From Salinisphaera sp040361255 (GTDB taxonomy: Bacteria; Pseudomonadota; Gammaproteobacteria; Nevskiales; Salinisphaeraceae): a DNA stretch of 64,000 nucleotides. The position numbers were made by a program, and so were the translations under genes. The notes under the pieces are model-generated. The model searched no databases. It was not told the DNA's origin and worked only from the letters and a program-made list of their open reading frames with translations. The stretch is taken from contig NZ_APNG01000002.1 in NCBI RefSeq assembly GCF_040361255.1, positions 254,561-318,560 of the forward strand, in the 5' to 3' direction. Below are positions 36,256-45,337 of the stretch, one piece after another (positions within the stretch are counted from its first letter, which is position 1; every line of letters starts with the position of its first letter).

Positions 36256-36879
36256 TTAATTCTTATTTCTCGCCTCAGAACGGCCAAAAAAAAGTTTAAT
36301 AAAAAACTGCAAGTATCCGATTGAAGCGGTAGCTGCGTACATCAAATACAACTGGAAGAAAAGACGCTGCTCGGTCCAGACGGTCCGACTATCGAGTGCA
36401 CTGCTGCTCGCCCATGTCTCAAAATCATCAGAAATCGGAGAGGCAAAGGCGATTGTCCCGAGCAAAACAATAACGGCAGTAAATATCGCCTTAGTGAGTT
36501 CCGTTCGCCTACAACAGTACCCGCGACCCAGTACGTCGCGCTCCTTTGTTTTACTAAGGATAAAAGTCTTGAACGCCTGCGCGTCGTTGTCGGACTTTGT
36601 AATAAGCTTTAATATCGAACGCGTATAAAACAAATTAGCTACAAGAATGACGACCAATAAACCGTAAAAGAAAAGTAGCTCGATCCGAGCAGGGCTTAGC
36701 GGCGCTCCGATATAACTTAAAAGTTCTTCGGCGTAATCTGGCGCCTCAAGTAAATATAGCGCTAACAATGCAACGCACCCTAAAATCGGGACGAGATTAA
36801 AACTTGAACTGAATGAAGCCGGCCTCTCATTCTGCCACCAAGTGGTAAGTGACTTACGGCTTTGTTCGTGATGTTCCAT
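36256..36879 (-). CDS. Unrecognised four-helix membrane protein, AT-rich
   Basis: A 207-aa protein I do not recognise. Four hydrophobic helices are visible (about residues 28–46, 67–88, 131–149 and 170–195), with a cytoplasmic-looking charged loop between helices 2 and 3 (KLITKSDNDAQAFKTF, then KTKERDVLGRGYCCRR). Base composition is clearly lower in GC than both flanks, and codon choice differs, indicating horizontal acquisition. It sits exactly between the heptosyltransferase remnant and the intact heptosyltransferase gene. The following 258 bases upstream to 37137 are also AT-rich and hold no supported gene. Confidence 0.65.
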   Translation of the reverse strand: MEHHEQSRKSLTTWWQNERPASFSSSFNLVPILGCVALLALYLLEAPDYAEELLSYIGAPLSPARIELLFFYGLLVVILVANLFYTRSILKLITKSDNDAQAFKTFILSKTKERDVLGRGYCCRRTELTKAIFTAVIVLLGTIAFASPISDDFETWASSSALDSRTVWTEQRLFFQLYLMYAATASIGYLQFFIKLFFGRSEARNKN

Positions 36880-37137
36880 AAGTACGAGCTTACTCGCAGC
36901 TTTGGTTGTTTAGCGAACGTATCACCTGCGTCGCTTTCCGCACGATATTCATCGATTAACACACAAGCGAATTGCGTTTTAGCGGGAAGTGAATATTTAA
37001 ACAAAGATCCATCGTCGAACGGCGGTCACGCATTTCGGTAGCAATAAACCGCTTTCACATAGCCGCGCCGCGAGTACTCTCAAGGCGCTAGATGAATGCG
37101 GAGGTGATTCAAGCCTGCTTTATTAATACGGCAGGTC

Positions 37138-38199
37138 TTAGCCCCTAGCCAGCGCCTGATCTATACGCGCTGTCACCGCGTCGACCGGAATCAGCGCCAT
37201 GACGCCCGCGTCGTCCTCGATACGGGTGCCCCATTTGAGGGTGTCCGGCGTGGCGTTGCGGTAGCGGGCCGCGGCTTCGGCGAAGTAGTCCACACAGAAT
37301 TCGCGTGAGCGATAGGCGCCGCTGCGGCGTGGGTCGGTCGCGGCGTGCAGCGAGATCGTGGTGATGTCGGTCGCGTTGGCCATATGCGCCGGGCCGGAGT
37401 CGGGCGTGACCAGCACGCGCCCGCGCTCGAACAGGGCAATCAGCTGTTTGAGGCTGGTCTGGCCGATCAGGTTGGTGGCCGGCGCGGTCATGGCCGTTTC
37501 GATATCCGCGCCCATCTGGCGTTCGAGATCGCTCGGCCCGCCGACGAGCACGACGCGCAAGCCGTGTTCATGGGCGGCGTGATCGGCCACCGCGGCATAG
37601 CGATCGGCCAGCCAGTTGCGGCGCGTATGACTCGAACAGGGGCTGATGAACAGAATATCGCGCGGGTCGTCGCCGAGTAGTTCGTTTGCCCGGTCGCGGT
37701 CAGCTTCGGCGATCGGAACACGCCAGTCCATGACCGGTTCGGTCGCGCCCAGCATGCCGGCAAAGGCGAGAAAGCCATCGACGACATGTCGGCTTTCCAC
37801 GGCGGGGATACGTTCGCGCACGAACAGGCGCTGGGCGTCGCGCGCTCGGCGGGCATCGAAGCCAATACGCCGGTCGGCCTTGACCAGCAGACTGATGCGA
37901 TTGGCCCGCCAGCTGGCATGCATATTCAACAGCGCATCGAAATGGCGACCGGCGAGTTGGCGCTTGAGATCGACAATCGCCGCACGCCCGCCGCGTTTGT
38001 CGTAGACCAGACAATCCACACCGGGAATATCGGCCACCAGCCCGGCTTCGGACTTGTTGATGATCCAGCTGATCTGGATATCGGGACGCGCCGCCTGCAG
38101 GGTCCGGATCGCGGGTACGACGTTGGCGCAGTCGCCGAGTGCCGACAGCCGCAAAATACAGACTCGGCGCGGTATTGCGTCCTGCCGCCCGCCGGTCAT
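37138..38199 (-). CDS. GT9-family LPS heptosyltransferase
   Basis: A 353-aa GT-B enzyme of the WaaC/WaaF/WaaQ family that adds heptose to the LPS inner core. Signatures: CILRLSALGDCANVVPAIRTL at the N-terminus, ISPCSSHTRRNWLADRYA near 185, VVLVGGPSDLE near 225, and LVTPDSGPAHMANA near 262 with the donor-binding Asp. It pairs functionally with hldD at the left of the window. Which heptose it adds is not visible. Its start overlaps the upstream CDF gene stop by four bases. Confidence 0.9.
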   Translation of the reverse strand: MTGGRQDAIPRRVCILRLSALGDCANVVPAIRTLQAARPDIQISWIINKSEAGLVADIPGVDCLVYDKRGGRAAIVDLKRQLAGRHFDALLNMHASWRANRISLLVKADRRIGFDARRARDAQRLFVRERIPAVESRHVVDGFLAFAGMLGATEPVMDWRVPIAEADRDRANELLGDDPRDILFISPCSSHTRRNWLADRYAAVADHAAHEHGLRVVLVGGPSDLERQMGADIETAMTAPATNLIGQTSLKQLIALFERGRVLVTPDSGPAHMANATDITTISLHAATDPRRSGAYRSREFCVDYFAEAAARYRNATPDTLKWGTRIEDDAGVMALIPVDAVTARIDQALARG

Positions 38200-39173
38200 T
38201 GCGTAGGTTTGGCGTCGTCCGGCTCGCCGCTATCGTTTGCGCGCTTGTCATCGCCCGGCGACGGCCGGTCGGCCGAGCGCTCGGCTTCGATGAATATCCG
38301 TTTGACGTTTTCGCAGCGTGCCTTGATATCGCGATCCATGCGCTCGATCTCGGTCTGGATCTGCTCGCCGGTCAGGCCGCCGGCAAAGCGCACACTGATA
38401 TTGACGAGAATGAAATTCGGCCCGACATGCATGGTCAGCACTTCGTTGACCCGGACAACGGCGTCGTGGGTGGACACCACGTCGCGAATATCGCGGACCA
38501 CGTGCTGGTTGGCCGCTTCGCCAATCAGCAGGCCCTTGGTTTCGATCGCCAGCCATACGGCCGTGATCGCGAGGATAATGCCGATACAGATCGAGGCGAT
38601 GCCGTCGAAGATCTCGATACCGGTGAGCTGGCCGGCCAGCAGCGCCGCGAAAGCCACCACCAGGCCGAGCATGGCGGCACTGTCTTCGAACAGCACCAGG
38701 AATGCGCCCGGGTCCTTGCCGCGGCGCACGGCCTCGAACACGCCCCACTTGCCCTTCACCCGGTTGAATTCCTTGGCCGCGACAAACCACGCCGCACCTT
38801 CGAAAAGCATCGCCAGGCCGAGCACGATGTAGTTGATCAGCGGGCTTTCGACCGGATGCGGGTGCAGCAGGCGATTCACGCCTTCGTAAATCGAAATGCC
38901 GGAACCCACCGCGAAGATGAGCACCGCGACCATGAAGCTCCAGAAATAGATTTCCTTGCCATAGCCAAACGGAAATTTCGTATCCGGCGGGCGTTTGGCC
39001 CGCTTCATGCCATAGAGCAGCAGCCCCTGATTGCCCGTGTCCACGGTCGAGTGAATGCCTTCGGCCATCATCGCGGCACTGCCAGTGAAGGCCGCGGCGA
39101 CGAACTTGGTCACCGCAATCAGCAGATTGCCGGTGAGCGCGGCGATGATGACGGTCTTCGAACCCGAGGCCAT
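38196..39173 (-). CDS. Cation diffusion facilitator (CDF) metal exporter
   Basis: A 325-aa inner-membrane divalent-cation/proton antiporter. Helix 2 carries AAMMAEGIHSTVDTGNQGLLLYG, with the H-x3-D metal site; helix 5 carries LVLFEDSAAMLGLVVAF with a second acidic pair; a cytoplasmic C-terminal domain follows from about residue 210 with a charged tail. The start at 39173 (MASGSKTVIIAAL) is preferred over the longer frame at 39209. Likely substrate zinc, iron or manganese; not determinable. Overlaps the heptosyltransferase start. Confidence 0.9.
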   Translation of the reverse strand: MASGSKTVIIAALTGNLLIAVTKFVAAAFTGSAAMMAEGIHSTVDTGNQGLLLYGMKRAKRPPDTKFPFGYGKEIYFWSFMVAVLIFAVGSGISIYEGVNRLLHPHPVESPLINYIVLGLAMLFEGAAWFVAAKEFNRVKGKWGVFEAVRRGKDPGAFLVLFEDSAAMLGLVVAFAALLAGQLTGIEIFDGIASICIGIILAITAVWLAIETKGLLIGEAANQHVVRDIRDVVSTHDAVVRVNEVLTMHVGPNFILVNISVRFAGGLTGEQIQTEIERMDRDIKARCENVKRIFIEAERSADRPSPGDDKRANDSGEPDDAKPTQ

Positions 39174-39233
39174 GGCGTTATCCCTGAGAGACAAACGGCC
39201 GCCGCCCACACGGGCGACGGCTTGAACGATCGA

Positions 39234-40820
39234 TCAGTGCGAGTGCAGAAACAGCTGGTAGGCCGGGTTCTGACTTTCCTCGGCGTAGTCGTAACCCAGC
39301 GCATCCAGCGTGGCGCGGCAGTCGGCCTGCTGATCGGGCCCGACCTGCATGCCCACCAGCACGAGCCCGTGGGCATGACCGTGGTTGCGATAGTGAAACA
39401 GCGAGATGTTCCAGCGATCGCCCACGCTGTTGAGGAATTTCAACAATGCGCCCGGGCGCTCGGGGAATTCCACCCGGAACAGCACTTCGTCACCGGCACC
39501 ACGCGCCCGGCCGCCGACCATATGGCGCACATGCAGCTTGGCCATTTCGTTGCGGCTCATATCCACCACCTCGTAGCCATCGGCTTCGAGATCGGCGATC
39601 AACGCATCGCGCTCGGCTACGCCGTTGGTGAGCTTGACGCCACAGAACACCTGGGCACGCTCGGCATCCGCATAGCGGTAGCTGAATTCGCTGATCGAGC
39701 GATCGCCAATACGCATACAGAACTGGCGAAACGAGCCGGGGCGTTCCGGAATGGTCACCGCCAGCAGCGCTTCGCGGCGTTCGCCCAGTTCCGCGCGTTC
39801 GGCGATATAGCTCAGCCGGTCGAAATTGACGTTCGCCCCCGACGTGATCGCCACCAGATCCTGGTTTTCGATACCGGTTTCGGCGACGTATTTCTTCGCA
39901 CCCGCCACGGCCAGCGCCCCGGCCGGCTCGGCCAGCGCGCGGGTGTCTTCATAGATATCGCGCACCGCGGCACAGATTTCATCCACGCTGACGGTCATCA
40001 TCGCGTCGACATGCTTGCTGCACAGCCGAAACGGTTCCTTGCCGGCCTGCTTGACGGCCACGCCATCGGCAAACAGCCCGACTTCCGGCAGCATCACCCG
40101 CTCGCCCGCACGCAAAGCCGCGCCCATGCTCGCGGCATCTTCGGGCTCCACGCCGATCACGCGGATCTCGGGGCGTACGCTCTTGATATAGGCGGCCACG
40201 CCGGCCAGCAGCCCGCCGCCACCGACACACACGAACACCGCATGAATATCCTGCGGATGCTGACGCACGATCTCCATACCGATCGTGCCCTGGCCGGCGA
40301 TGACGTCCGGATCGTCGTAGGGATGGATATAGACCAGCCCATCGCGTGCCTGCAATTCGGCGGCATGGGCCGCGGCTTCGTCATAGCTGTCGCCGTGGAG
40401 CACGATCTCGCCGCCAAAACCGGCCACCGCCCGGACCTTGATCTCGGGCGTGGTGCGCGGCATGACGATCACTGCGCGAATACCCATATTGCGCCCGGAC
40501 AGCGCCACGCCCTGGGCATGGTTGCCGGCCGATGCGCAGATCACGCCGCGCTCACGCTCTTCGGGCGTGAGCTGGGAAATTTTGTTGTAAGCGCCGCGCA
40601 ACTTGAACGAATGCACCGGTTGCAGATCTTCGCGCTTGAGATAGAGCGCGTTACCGATACGCTCACTCAGCTGGCGGGCCTGCATCAACGGCGATTCGAT
40701 CGCCACATCGTAGACACGCGCGGTGTTGATGCGCTTGAGATAATCGGCATCGCCGATATCCACGGCCGGCGCGGTCGACGATTCGGCGGTCTGTTTCAGG
40801 CTGCTGTTCATGGGTCGCAT
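39234..40820 (-). CDS. ilvA: Threonine ammonia-lyase, biosynthetic
   Basis: A 528-aa PLP enzyme that deaminates threonine to 2-oxobutanoate, first step of isoleucine synthesis. The PLP lysine is in HSFKLRGAYNKI near 70; ASAGNHAQGVALSGRN and CVGGGGLLAG are the cofactor loops. Two C-terminal ACT-like regulatory regions begin at ERPGSFRQFCMRIG and ERPGALLKFLNSVGD, consistent with feedback control by isoleucine and valine. In-frame ATGs at 40820 and 40811 are both possible. Diverges from proC. Confidence 0.95.
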   Translation of the reverse strand: MRPMNSSLKQTAESSTAPAVDIGDADYLKRINTARVYDVAIESPLMQARQLSERIGNALYLKREDLQPVHSFKLRGAYNKISQLTPEERERGVICASAGNHAQGVALSGRNMGIRAVIVMPRTTPEIKVRAVAGFGGEIVLHGDSYDEAAAHAAELQARDGLVYIHPYDDPDVIAGQGTIGMEIVRQHPQDIHAVFVCVGGGGLLAGVAAYIKSVRPEIRVIGVEPEDAASMGAALRAGERVMLPEVGLFADGVAVKQAGKEPFRLCSKHVDAMMTVSVDEICAAVRDIYEDTRALAEPAGALAVAGAKKYVAETGIENQDLVAITSGANVNFDRLSYIAERAELGERREALLAVTIPERPGSFRQFCMRIGDRSISEFSYRYADAERAQVFCGVKLTNGVAERDALIADLEADGYEVVDMSRNEMAKLHVRHMVGGRARGAGDEVLFRVEFPERPGALLKFLNSVGDRWNISLFHYRNHGHAHGLVLVGMQVGPDQQADCRATLDALGYDYAEESQNPAYQLFLHSH

Positions 40821-40957
40821 GGGTTAGAACAAGCGTCAATGCTAAACCCTTGCGTGCTTGCAGACCATCGTCGAGGCGTATCCAGGCCACCGATATCGGC
40901 TCGCGACAGGCACACGCCATCGCGTATCATGCGCCCAGTTTGTCGACCGGGGTCGAA

Positions 40958-41782
40958 ATGGACACCAGCATTGTTTTTGTAGGCGGCGGCAACATGGCCA
41001 CCAGCCTGATCAGCGGCCTGCGCAACGCCGATTGGGCCGGCGATCGTATTACCGTCATCGAGCCGGATGAGGCCAAGGGCGAACAGCTCGCCAAAGACTA
41101 CGGCGTGAACACCGTCGCCCAGGCGGATGCGCAAACCCTCAAGGCGGATGTGATCGTGCTCGCGGTCAAGCCGCAGATGCTACGTGAAGTCGCGCAAGGC
41201 CTGGTCGAACCGCTGGGCGATCACAAGCCGCTGTTCGTATCGATCGCCGCCGGCGTACCGATCGCCGGGCTGCGCGAATGGCTGGGCGCGGATCATGCCT
41301 ATGTGCGCTGCATGCCCAATACGCCATCGCTGATCGGCGCGGGCGCGACCGGCCTGTATGCCGACGACGGGGTGAGCGACGACCAGCGCAAACTCGCCGA
41401 CGCCATCCTCGAAACCGCCGGCGTGACTGCCTGGGTCAACGACGAATCGCTACTCGATGCGGTCACCGCCACCTCTGGCAGTGGCCCGGCCTATTTCTTT
41501 GCCTTCATGGAAGCCATGCAGGCGGGCGCGATCGAACTCGGCCTGGATGAAGCCACGGCACGCGAGCTGGTACTGCATACCGCACTCGGCGCCGCGCGCA
41601 TGGCAATCGAATCCGGCGACGACCCGGCTACCCTGCGCGAAAAAGTCACTTCGCCGGGCGGCACCACCGCCGCCGCGCTCGAACAGTATGCCGAGGGCGA
41701 TCTGAACGCACTCGTGGGCCGCGCCATGCAGGCTGCGGCCAACCGTGCCGACCGTCTTGCAAACGAACTGCTCGATAAGTAG
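40958..41782 (+). CDS. proC: Pyrroline-5-carboxylate reductase
   Basis: A 274-aa NAD(P)H-dependent enzyme for the last step of proline synthesis. IVFVGGGNMATSLISGL is the Rossmann loop; VLAVKPQ, CMPNTPSLIGAGATG and the C-terminal TSPGGTTAAALE are signature segments. The start at 40958 is where the family begins; the frame runs 36 codons further upstream without family match. Three bases before the next gene, so co-transcribed. Confidence 0.96.
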   Translation: MDTSIVFVGGGNMATSLISGLRNADWAGDRITVIEPDEAKGEQLAKDYGVNTVAQADAQTLKADVIVLAVKPQMLREVAQGLVEPLGDHKPLFVSIAAGVPIAGLREWLGADHAYVRCMPNTPSLIGAGATGLYADDGVSDDQRKLADAILETAGVTAWVNDESLLDAVTATSGSGPAYFFAFMEAMQAGAIELGLDEATARELVLHTALGAARMAIESGDDPATLREKVTSPGGTTAAALEQYAEGDLNALVGRAMQAAANRADRLANELLDK

Positions 41783-41785
41783 CCG

Positions 41786-42349
41786 ATGCTCAACAACGCC
41801 AACGACGCCCTGCTGTTTCTCGTCGATACGGTCTTTGCGCTGTATATCGTGGTCGTGCTCATGCGCGTACTGCTGCAGTGGGTGCATGCGGACTTTCGCA
41901 ACCCCATTTCGCAGTTCGTCTGGCAGGCCACGCGCATGCCGGTAGGCCTGATCGGCAAGCTCATCCCGCGCTGGCGCAATCTGGATATCCCCGCGCTGGT
42001 CTTCGCGGTGATCCTTTGCTTCATCAATATCGAGATCGATCTCGCCCTGGCCGCGCCCCAATTCGGCCCCCAGCCCGTGCTCGCCCTGTGGTGGTCCGTG
42101 CTCAAGGCCGCGGTGCTGGTCTGCAATTTCTATTTCTTCACCATCCTCATCCAGGCGCTGATGTCGTGGATATCGCCCGGCCAGTATTCCCCGGCCACGG
42201 CGATTCTGTGGACGATCAATGAACCGCTGCTGCGCCCGGTACGCAATGTCGTGCCCATGGTCGGCGGGCTCGATCTGTCGCCGCTGGTGGTGATCATCGG
42301 TTTGCAGGTCATCAGCCGCCTGCTGCCGCTGCCGGGCCTGTTCCGTTAG
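41786..42349 (+). CDS. YggT-family inner-membrane protein
   Basis: A 187-aa integral membrane protein with about four helices in two similar halves (YIVVVLMRVLLQWVHADFRNP and FTILIQALMSWISPGQYSP both lead into repeated P-x-R/L-x-V loops such as INEPLLRPVRNVVP). YggT proteins follow proC in many bacteria and are linked to osmotic-shock or cell-division phenotypes; the exact function is open. Confidence 0.9.
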   Translation: MLNNANDALLFLVDTVFALYIVVVLMRVLLQWVHADFRNPISQFVWQATRMPVGLIGKLIPRWRNLDIPALVFAVILCFINIEIDLALAAPQFGPQPVLALWWSVLKAAVLVCNFYFFTILIQALMSWISPGQYSPATAILWTINEPLLRPVRNVVPMVGGLDLSPLVVIIGLQVISRLLPLPGLFR

Positions 42350-42353
42350 CGAT

Positions 42354-43505
42354 ATGACCAGCCACGCCCACACGCCGGCATCGGTGGGTCTCGTTGCGCC
42401 GCAGACCCTGCATGTCGAAGGCCCCATGCGCCTGGATTGCGGCAAGCAGCTGACCCACTTCGATCTGGTTTACGAAACCTACGGCACGCTCAATGCCGAT
42501 GCCTCGAACGCGGTACTGATCTGCCACGCCCTATCGGGCAATCATCACGCGGCCGGCTATCACAGCGAGCAGGATCCCAAGCCGGGCTGGTGGGACAAAT
42601 GCATCGGCCCCGGCAAGATGATCGATACCGATCGTTTCTTCGTGGTGTGCCCGGCGAACCTGGGCGGCTACAACGGCTCCACCGGGCCGGGCAGCTTGCA
42701 TCCGGACACCGGCCGCCACTACGGCCCGGATTTCCCCGTGGTGACCGTCGCCGACTGGGTGCGCTCGCAGGACATCCTGCGTGCGGCGCTGGGTATCGAG
42801 CAGTGGTGTGCGGTCATCGGCGGCAGCCTCGGCGGCATGCAGGTCATGCAGTGGGCGATCGACTTCCCGAATCGGCTGCGCCATGCGGTGGTCATTGCTG
42901 CCGCACCCAAGCTATCGGCCCAGAACATCGCCTTCAACGAAATCGCCCGTCAGGCCATCGTGACCGATCCGGAATTCCACGGCGGGCGCTACTACGAACA
43001 CAACGTGGTACCCCGGCGCGGCTTGATGCTTGCACGCATGCTCGGCCATATCACCTATCTCTCGGACGAGGCCATGCGCGCCAAGTTCGGCCGTGACCTG
43101 CGCGACGGGCGGATTTCCTACGGCTTCGACGTGGAGTTCCAGGTCGAATCCTATCTGCGTTATCAGGGCGCATCGTTCGTCGATCGTTTCGATGCCAACA
43201 CCTATCTGCTGATGACCAAGGCGCTGGATTATTTCGATCCGGCCCATACACACGGCGGTGATCTGGCCAAGGCCTTCGCCCCAGTAACCGCACGTTTCAT
43301 GGTGATTTCGTTCACTTCGGACTGGCGTTTCGCGCCGGCGCGCTCGCGCGAGATCGTGGATGCGCTGGTCGATGCCGGCAAGCAGGTCTCCTACGCCGAG
43401 GTGACGTCCGATCTCGGCCACGACGATTTTCTGCTGACCATGCCGCACTACGTAAATACGCTGCGCGCCTATCTCGATCGCGCCGCACGCGAGATCGGCG
43501 CATGA
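42354..43505 (+). CDS. metX: Homoserine O-acyltransferase (MetX family)
   Basis: A 383-aa alpha/beta-hydrolase-fold enzyme that activates homoserine for methionine synthesis. The nucleophile Ser is in VIGGSLGGMQVMQWA near 148; HALSGNHHAAG, GSTGPGS and the C-terminal DWRFAPARSREIV and SDLGHDDFLL (Asp and His) complete the triad. In gammaproteobacteria metX next to metW often uses succinyl-CoA, elsewhere acetyl-CoA; I cannot tell which by eye. Overlaps metW by four bases. Confidence 0.93.
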   Translation: MTSHAHTPASVGLVAPQTLHVEGPMRLDCGKQLTHFDLVYETYGTLNADASNAVLICHALSGNHHAAGYHSEQDPKPGWWDKCIGPGKMIDTDRFFVVCPANLGGYNGSTGPGSLHPDTGRHYGPDFPVVTVADWVRSQDILRAALGIEQWCAVIGGSLGGMQVMQWAIDFPNRLRHAVVIAAAPKLSAQNIAFNEIARQAIVTDPEFHGGRYYEHNVVPRRGLMLARMLGHITYLSDEAMRAKFGRDLRDGRISYGFDVEFQVESYLRYQGASFVDRFDANTYLLMTKALDYFDPAHTHGGDLAKAFAPVTARFMVISFTSDWRFAPARSREIVDALVDAGKQVSYAEVTSDLGHDDFLLTMPHYVNTLRAYLDRAAREIGA

Positions 43506-44137
43506 ATACGCAAGCCACGAACAGCCATGATGGCCTGCGCGACGATCTGGCGCTCATCTCGAACTGGATCACCCCCGGCGCGCGCGTGCTCGATCTGGGC
43601 TGCGGCGACGGCGCGCTGCTGGCCCATCTACAGGCCCACAAGCAGGTCAGCGGTTATGGCCTGGAAATCGATGCCGACAACGTCATCGAATGCGTGGCCG
43701 CCGGCGTGAACGTGCTCCAGCTCGATCTCGATGCCGGCCTGGAGCAGTTCGAGGACAACAGCTTCGACTTCGTGGTGATGAGCAGCGCGCTCCAGGAAGT
43801 GCGCCGGCCCGACGAGCTCATCGACGAAATGCTGCGTATCGGGCGTGACTCGATCGTGACCTTTCCCAACTTCGGCCACTGGAAACCGCGTATATCGCTG
43901 GGCCTGCGCGGGCTGATGCCGGTCTCCGGTTCCTTGCCGAACCGATGGTACGATACCCCGAACATCCATCTTTGCACCGTGCGGGATTTCGAAACCTTAT
44001 GTCGGCAAAAACAGGTGGACATCGTACGCAGGCACGTGGTCAATCATGCGCATCGCAGCAATATCGGCATGCGCACCTTTCCCAACCTGCTCGGCGAAAT
44101 CGCCCTCTACCAGCTACGCCATCACGCCACGCGCTGA
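43502..44137 (+). CDS. metW: Methionine biosynthesis protein MetW
   Basis: A 211-aa SAM-methyltransferase-like protein required with MetX for methionine synthesis in many proteobacteria. VLDLGCGDGALLAHL is motif I; DNSFDFVVMSSALQEV and FPNFGHWKPRISL with MPVSGSLPNRWYDTPNIHLCT are MetW-specific. Coupled to metX through an ATGA overlap. Confidence 0.95.
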   Translation: MNTQATNSHDGLRDDLALISNWITPGARVLDLGCGDGALLAHLQAHKQVSGYGLEIDADNVIECVAAGVNVLQLDLDAGLEQFEDNSFDFVVMSSALQEVRRPDELIDEMLRIGRDSIVTFPNFGHWKPRISLGLRGLMPVSGSLPNRWYDTPNIHLCTVRDFETLCRQKQVDIVRRHVVNHAHRSNIGMRTFPNLLGEIALYQLRHHATR

Positions 44138-44565
44138 TTGCGCTCGCATTTTTCGCCCTGCTGTGGATCGCCCTACCGGCAGTCGCCGGCGGCAGTATCA
44201 ACAGCGGCGACTATGTGCTGCATTACAGCGCCGTGAACAGCTTGCAGATCCCGCAGGCCGTGGCCGACGCCAACGATATCGAGCGCGACGGCGATACCGC
44301 GATCGTGATGATCACGCTGCAAAAACCAACCGGCGATGCGCCCCTGAATGCGGTGCCGGCCAACGTCACCGGCAGCGCACGTTCGCTCATGGGCGAACGA
44401 AAAGCGCTTTCGTTCAAGCGTGTGGAGAGTGCGAACAGCGTGTACTCGCTGGCGCCGGTGGCAATCAAGGATGATCAGACACTGACCTTCGATCTGGACG
44501 TGCAGGCCGTAGATGGCCGCGCCACCATCCCGGTGCGCTTCAACCAGACGTTCTTTACCCGCTAA
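43999..44565 (+). CDS. DUF4426 exported protein; start uncertain
   Basis: The C-terminal 145 residues form a secreted protein: hydrophobic signal-like LIALAFFALLWIALPAVAGG, then GDYVLHYSAVNSLQIP and a C-terminal PVRFNQTFFTR. DUF4426 proteins commonly follow metW. The first in-frame ATG is at 43999, inside metW, giving a 47-residue lead before the signal sequence; the true start may be a rare codon near 44130, next to the metW stop. Periplasmic location is inferred; function unknown. Confidence 0.72.
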   Translation: MSAKTGGHRTQARGQSCASQQYRHAHLSQPARRNRPLPATPSRHALIALAFFALLWIALPAVAGGSINSGDYVLHYSAVNSLQIPQAVADANDIERDGDTAIVMITLQKPTGDAPLNAVPANVTGSARSLMGERKALSFKRVESANSVYSLAPVAIKDDQTLTFDLDVQAVDGRATIPVRFNQTFFTR

Positions 44566-44650
44566 GCGCTGATTGCTGCCATACCACGGTGCTGCCGTAC
44601 CACGGCATGCTCAAGGCCACTGTCGATGATGCAGAAAACATAGCGGGCCG

Positions 44651-44703
44651 TGCTCAAGCAAGCAGGTTGTCCGCAAATGAACGCGAAGAAACGCGAATAA
44701 GAC
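44651..44703. repeat. Intergenic direct repeat, copy A
   Basis: About 53 bases containing GCAGGTTGTCCGCAAATGAA and then CGCGAAGAAACGCGAATAAG. About 80 percent identical by eye to copy B at 44962–45014, same orientation, 311 bases apart. Confidence 0.7.
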
Positions 44704-44961
44704 ACCAGAGCAATGGATTTCAGGGCCGGGATCGGTGGTTCGAGGCAAATACCAACCGCTGTCGAAGCGCGTAAAGCCTTCGCTGGTAGTTCTTCGAGCG
44801 ACTTCGCGGCCGGCTCGCGCCTCGAGCCCGCAACGCCTGGAACGTAACACGGTATCCGCGTGAATCTGCGTCGATCTGCGGAGGGTTTGCCTCGTCAAGA
44901 CAAACCCCTAAAGGACGGGCGACCACTGATGCGTATGCGCTGCGGAAAAAGTCGGTCCGCG

Positions 44962-45014
44962 CCGTTCAAGCAGGCAGGTTGTCCGCGAATGAACGCAAAG
45001 CCACGCGAACAAGG
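44962..45014. repeat. Intergenic direct repeat, copy B
   Basis: Contains GCAGGTTGTCCGCGAATGAA and then CGCAAAGCCACGCGAACAAG; aligned with copy A at 44651–44703. Such short GCGAA-rich intergenic repeats are seen in several proteobacterial genomes; family not identified. Confidence 0.7.
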
Positions 45015-45337
45015 CGAAAATCAGATCGCGCCACGCCCGGGTGGCCTGCTGTTCACGCCGCAAGCTGGGCCCTGTACTAAATAATCAAACCGCTTGGATA
45101 CGATCAAACGCGCCCTTGGTGCGTGACCACGCGCTACGTACGGTGTGTCTTCTGGCGCTCAGTTGCAGCCAAATACCGGACGCGGCCGTTGCACGGCGCC
45201 AGGCGACCGCCGCGTTTTCGAAGCCGGCCACCATGTTTGCGTTCCTTGGCGCATCCGGTAGCGCCCAGGCGAATGCCCCGTTGGATCGATCCGAGTCAGC
45301 AAAGCTTAGTAGTCCGACCGTGGTGCGATGGATCCGG

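Larger units (their letters stand above)
44566..45337. other. 772-bp gene-free stretch with repeats
   Basis: No convincing gene on either strand. It starts with two adjacent copies of TGCTGCC(A/G)TACCACGG (44575–44606 region) and holds two longer diverged direct copies described separately. GC content stays high. The short frames present have no protein-like features. It may be a decayed or repeat-rich spacer between the convergent DUF4426 and TerB genes. Confidence 0.6.

Noticed and set aside
38139..40982. 947-codon open frame on the plus strand
   Set aside because: It runs antisense to the CDF and ilvA genes, whose families are certain. Long antisense frames are expected in GC-rich coding DNA; the product is Arg/His/Gly-rich with no fold signature.
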